This document shows, one piece after another, positions 6,223-8,864 of a stretch of 8,864 bases of DNA. The position numbers were made by a program, and so were the translations under genes. How positions within the stretch are numbered: position 1 is the stretch's first letter; every line of letters starts with the position of its first letter. The notes beneath the pieces were generated by a model. It worked only from the letters and a program-made list of their open reading frames with translations. It was not told where the DNA came from and did no database searches. Source of the DNA: Crenothrix polyspora (GTDB taxonomy: Bacteria; Pseudomonadota; Gammaproteobacteria; Methylococcales; Methylomonadaceae); assembly GCA_945903675.1 (NCBI GenBank), contig CAMDOP010000124.1, forward strand, positions 1-8,864. The letters run 5' to 3'.

Positions 6223-6725
6223 TTCTTTTTACCGGTTCCCATCATTGCCACCAAGGCATCTTTTTCGCTCACAATGGGAAATCGTTCTCACGGCACTGAA
6301 TTAAACGCCTGCCAAATAGTTTTACCCATTTCGCGAAATTGGGTGGTGGCTTGCTCAAACGCTGTCCGGTCGATGACCTTTACATAGTGCACAATGTAAA
6401 GACCGATACCATAAGCATAGCGTCGATCAAGCCGGAACAACACATGGATAGTCGGCTGGGCTTCGCATACAAAGCCGGATTCCAGTTTTTCCCATTACTC
6501 GTAGAAAGTCAGTCCACCAAATTTCTCGTATTGCATCTTCTGCTGCTCAATCAGTCGGTAGGTAGCCCAAGACTTTCCGGTATTAGAAAATTTTGTGGGC
6601 TCAAATTCCATAGTGGACTCAGCCGAATGCTCTTCTGGCGTCAACATTGCAGTCGTGCGTTGGTAAGCAAGTTCATGAGTCGCATCCCAAAATGCCTTAC
6701 GAGCAGTCACGATTTCTATCGTGTT
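6219..6725 (-). pseudogene. Decayed gene of unknown family with two in-frame stops
   Basis: One reading frame keeps protein-like composition for about 168 codons but is cut by TAA at 6495-6497 and TGA at 6288-6290, before a final TGA at 6219-6221. The first part (GTG possible at 6710; TARKAFWDATHELAYQRTTA near the start) has 71 residues and ends GGLTFYE. The second part starts WEKLESGFVCEAQ, includes RRYAYGIGLYIVHYVKVIDR and ends AFNSVP. The third starts ERFPIVSEKDALVAMMGTGK. All three share the same frame, and each stop is one C-to-T change from a sense codon (CAA or CGA), which suggests nonsense mutation of a gene once about 165 residues long. The original start is unclear, because an in-frame TGA at 6726-6728 precedes the first part. 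I do not recognise the family. Alternatively the 71-residue first part could still be expressed alone. Confidence 0.6.
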
Positions 6726-6728
6726 TCA

Positions 6729-7064
6729 AATCAACAGTCGTTGGGATAGCGTTGCAAAAGTTGTGTATATCGATGTGTGTTTCAGGTTGAGGGGATGTCT
6801 ATTTATTTGATATGACGATGCTGGTACTTGTTCTATGTCCAGCATTTTTTTATCTGCTGTTATAAGCAAATATCAGTTTGCAAATTAAAATAATCAAGTA
6901 ATTCAGAAGTCTTTGTAAATTAGGGCACATTATCCAATTCAGAAAGAGCACAATGGCTTCTGGTGTATGATGCTATCGTTTATGGACTGTGTACCATAAT
7001 GATTCTGTTGGTAGCACGGTAAATACAAAAAATTCAATCAAGTCCTACCCCATAGAACGTTGTA
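6729..7064. other. Gene-free AT-rich stretch
   Basis: No frame on either strand shows convincing protein character here. It contains the plus-strand hairpin with T-run at 6818-6851, two AATTCAGAA copies about 40 bases apart (near 6900 and 6938), and an imperfect inverted repeat at 6989-7017 (GTGTACCA against TGGTA-g-CAC). The last lies downstream of the nuclease gene but has no T-run. No RNA gene is recognised. Confidence 0.5.
6818..6851 (+). terminator. Intrinsic-terminator-like hairpin on the plus strand
   Basis: ATGCTGG (6818-6824) pairs perfectly with CCAGCAT (6839-6845) across a 14-base loop and runs straight into seven T's. This is the form of a Rho-independent terminator read in the plus direction. 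No intact plus-strand gene precedes it, so it may be left over from a lost gene or may block antisense transcription. Confidence 0.4.
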
Positions 7065-7904
7065 TTAGAGAGATTTGATTTCTTCTGTGGATAATTTTGA
7101 TATTTCAGCAATAGTATCAATAGCAAAACCTTTTGCAAGCATGGTTCTAGCTACTTCAAGTGCTTTAGCTTTTTCACCTTCGATCTTGCCATCAGCAAAC
7201 GCAGTATCAGTCACTGCTTTCGCCTCATTGTAGGACAGTACACTTTTTAAATAGTCATCATATTGCTCCGTGCTTAAATGCGATACCTCAGCTATATCAA
7301 AACCTTTCTGAAAGACGGGTTCATTTAAAATAGAGGGGATATGATCCATATCTTCTAGGTGCTTTAAGAAATACACCCACTTATCAAAATGGCTTTCTAG
7401 TTCATGTTCTGTTTTGTTGAACAACGGCATTTGTAAGAATTTAAAATGCAATTTATCGTAGAAAATATCCCCGTCTTGATCTTTTAAACTGACATCACGT
7501 CTAAATTTTCGCTCATCTTCTTTTTCATCGTAAATGAAATCCAAAATAGCAATAAAGTACACAGGTAATAAAAGAAAGTTCCATACGCCTTTTTTGCCTT
7601 GTTCACGTATTGGAAATGTTGAATAAAACAAGGATCGATCTTTGAAAAAGTGCATTTTCGCTTTCTGCATTTCGACGATAAAACGTTCGCCACTAGCACT
7701 TTCACAATAGATATCAAAAATCGCTTTGCGCTCTTCAAGCGTAGTTGACAAGCTTTCTGGATTTTTAAAGCTAAGCGTTGCAATTTGATGATGGGCTGGC
7801 AAAAGTTGATTGAGGAAATCAATCAATAAGTCCTTACTAGCTTCTTCACCAAAAAGTTTTTTGAAGCCAAAGTCAGTATAGGGATTGAAATATTTACTAA
7901 TCAT
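7065..7904 (-). CDS. Rpn family PD-(D/E)XK nuclease / putative transposase
   Basis: Protein of 279 residues matching the PD-(D/E)XK nuclease family transposase group (PDDEXK_2), related to the Rpn recombination-promoting nucleases. The N-terminus (NPYTDFGFKKLFGEE, 7-21) is the family hallmark. The nuclease core is visible as D64 in AIFDIYCE and E78-x-Q80 with nearby lysines in FIVEMQKAK (75-83), with a family-like FPIREQGKKG (97-106) after it. The C-terminal part has a helical, charged region (about 225-255) and ends with a short repeat-like MLAKGFAIDTIAEISKLS (255-272), as often seen in this group. The length is close to the family norm and the frame is intact. Known relatives cut DNA and promote RecA-independent recombination in E. 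coli; activity here is inferred. No terminal inverted repeats are seen, so it is not a classical insertion sequence. The ATG at 7904 starts the hallmark motif; no strong ribosome-binding site precedes it. Confidence 0.87.
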   Translation of the reverse strand: MISKYFNPYTDFGFKKLFGEEASKDLLIDFLNQLLPAHHQIATLSFKNPESLSTTLEERKAIFDIYCESASGERFIVEMQKAKMHFFKDRSLFYSTFPIREQGKKGVWNFLLLPVYFIAILDFIYDEKEDERKFRRDVSLKDQDGDIFYDKLHFKFLQMPLFNKTEHELESHFDKWVYFLKHLEDMDHIPSILNEPVFQKGFDIAEVSHLSTEQYDDYLKSVLSYNEAKAVTDTAFADGKIEGEKAKALEVARTMLAKGFAIDTIAEISKLSTEEIKSL

Positions 7905-7941
7905 GATGGGTATAACACGAATGGATGTTACCGTTAATCAC

Positions 7942-7971
7942 ATAATACCACGACACACAAAAAAGCCTCAA
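7942..7971 (-). promoter_or_regulatory. Possible sigma-70 promoter of the nuclease gene
   Basis: On the minus strand TTGAGG (7966-7971) and TATTAT (7942-7947) are 18 bases apart and lie 38-67 bases before the nuclease ATG. The -35 sits inside the terminator hairpin described next, so the two signals are packed together. Confidence 0.35.
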
Positions 7972-7983
7972 ATTAGGTTTTTT
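7959..7983 (-). terminator. Likely terminator after the cytochrome gene
   Basis: On the minus strand AAAAAACCT pairs with AGG-C-TTTTTT (one bulged C) around a six-base loop, ending in six T's. The symmetric A/T runs would allow function in both directions. It separates the cytochrome gene from the nuclease gene. Confidence 0.5.
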
Positions 7984-8171
7984 CGTTCAAGTGAAGCCAT
8001 TTAACATAACTTACATTCAACTCATAAGTGCAATCGATAATAGACGGAATTGAAAAAAATAGCTGATATAGTTTTAAGGCCCACCCCCCCATGATCTAAA
8101 AAGCCATTCTCACATCGACTGGAGCTAACCGTCCTGTTTTGAGGTCAAGAAAATAGCTTAATCCGCAAGAA

Positions 8172-8864
8172 CTAGTCATCATCCTCGCCATGGATGTTAC
8201 GTTCACTAGAACTACGGTGACAGGCAACGCAATTATCAAAATTGCGGATGCCTTCCTTAATGTGTTCGCGGCGAATGCTTTTTGGCGAGTGTTCGTGGCA
8301 ACCGTAGCAAGTGTAACGATTATAGTCGTTGCCCACATGACAGGTCACACAGCGCGTATTGTGATCGCCGTCTAATGAAAAATACTGGGTGTGATTGAAG
8401 GTTGTTGGCACCCACTTTTCTTGGCTGTGGCACTGAGAGCAGTTCCCTGTAATCTGCTGGTGCAGCGAATCGGTGGGCGGCTTATGGCAATTCTGGCATT
8501 GCTCACTTGTTGCTTTTTGCAGTAAGGCATGATTGAAACGACCCTGCTTCATAAAGCGTGTTACCCCAGCATGATCGCTGTGGCATGCTAAACAGTCCTG
8601 ACTATTCAATTGCTGGTGAAACAGGGGTGAAGTGAGTGGCTTTGCGATGGCTTGTCCTGTCGTCAGCAAACGACCGATATCGGCAGATTTATGGCAGGTA
8701 ATGCAGCGCTCGGAAGCGACGCCGTTGAAAGGTGCGTGGCAGGCATAGCAATCGGTTTCCAATTGCTTATGGCTTGCAATCAGTTTACCGGGTGCAATCA
8801 TCAGTTGGGGGTAGATAAAAACCAAAACCGTAATCACGATCAGATTGACGGCAATGACTATCTT
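8172..8864 (-). CDS. Membrane-anchored octaheme c-type cytochrome, partial at the N-terminus
   Basis: Periplasmic multiheme electron carrier, probably of the cytochrome c3 / class III-like family. Eight CxxCH heme sites are visible: CYACH, CITCH, CLACH, CQNCH, CSQCH, CVTCH, CYGCH and CVACH. Counted from the GTG codon at 8837 they begin at residues 30, 45, 82, 114, 133, 163, 177 and 203. Extra histidines (23, 74, 89, 103, 126, 149, 159, 183, 192) are enough to act as distal ligands for bis-His hemes. The frame is open upstream of that GTG to the window edge, and the visible N-terminus (IVIAVNLIVITVLVFIYPQL) is a hydrophobic helix. The real start therefore lies beyond 8864 and the protein is probably anchored in the inner membrane facing the periplasm. 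The C-terminus is acidic (GEDDD). The redox partner cannot be told from this window; quinol- or nitrate/nitrite-linked respiration are possibilities only. Confidence 0.93.
   Translation of the reverse strand, partial: KIVIAVNLIVITVLVFIYPQLMIAPGKLIASHKQLETDCYACHAPFNGVASERCITCHKSADIGRLLTTGQAIAKPLTSPLFHQQLNSQDCLACHSDHAGVTRFMKQGRFNHALLQKATSEQCQNCHKPPTDSLHQQITGNCSQCHSQEKWVPTTFNHTQYFSLDGDHNTRCVTCHVGNDYNRYTCYGCHEHSPKSIRREHIKEGIRNFDNCVACHRSSSERNIHGEDDD

Noticed and set aside
6339..6749. Plus-strand 136-residue open frame
   Set aside because: It is antisense to the minus-strand remnant at 6219-6725, which has more protein-like composition. The plus translation shows no domain and no good ribosome-binding site.
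6989..7017. Imperfect inverted repeat downstream of the nuclease gene as its terminator
   Set aside because: The stem has a bulge, the loop is 12 bases, and no T-run follows on the minus strand.
7065..7904. Complete insertion sequence around the nuclease gene
   Set aside because: No terminal inverted repeats or target-site duplications are seen on either side, and members of this family are usually stand-alone genes.
8084..8090. C7 run downstream of the cytochrome gene
   Set aside because: It is a simple homopolymer with no partner sequence; I see no function beyond possible slippage.
8096..8179. 27-codon minus ORF overlapping the cytochrome stop (MTSSCGLSYF...)
   Set aside because: The GAGG is only three bases from the ATG, too close for a normal start, and the peptide has no recognisable feature. 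Its upstream extension is only the cytochrome gene read in another frame.

Overview
The window reads as a chromosomal piece of a gammaproteobacterium. The AT-leaning base composition, the ZnuD-type receptor with a Zur-like operator, the multiheme cytochrome and the Rpn-type nuclease would fit a Methylococcales methanotroph, but that placement is an inference. Every supported gene lies on the minus strand, so the window reads from high to low coordinates.

8864-8172: an octaheme c-type cytochrome whose N-terminal membrane anchor runs off the window. It is followed by a likely terminator (7959-7983). 7904-7065: a PD-(D/E)XK nuclease of the Rpn/transposase-associated family. 7064-6729: no gene. 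6725-6219: a decayed open frame of unknown family, interrupted by two nonsense codons.

6218-1: a zinc-starvation gene cluster. It starts with a regulatory region holding two Zur-like palindromes (6186-6207 and 6072-6092); the distal one sits on the -10 element of a good sigma-70 promoter. In transcription order the genes are: ZnuD-like TonB-dependent outer-membrane receptor; a possible 44-residue coupled ORF; ZigA-type CobW GTPase; a 79-residue two-helix membrane protein; ZIP-family metal transporter; DUF1826 protein; YjiA-type CobW GTPase. The last is broken by a one-base frameshift and continues past position 1. Most junctions overlap or are separated by 0-55 nt, so the set is probably one operon.

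Proposed joint role (established for the families, inferred here): when zinc is scarce Zur releases the operators. The receptor then brings zinc or a zinc complex across the outer membrane, the ZIP protein moves metal across the inner membrane, and the two CobW-family GTPases deliver zinc to priority enzymes. The small membrane protein and the DUF1826 protein are the uncharacterised members. The DUF1826 protein carries an H-x-D...H...R residue pattern resembling an Fe(II)/2-oxoglutarate oxygenase, which is the most interesting functional lead in the window.
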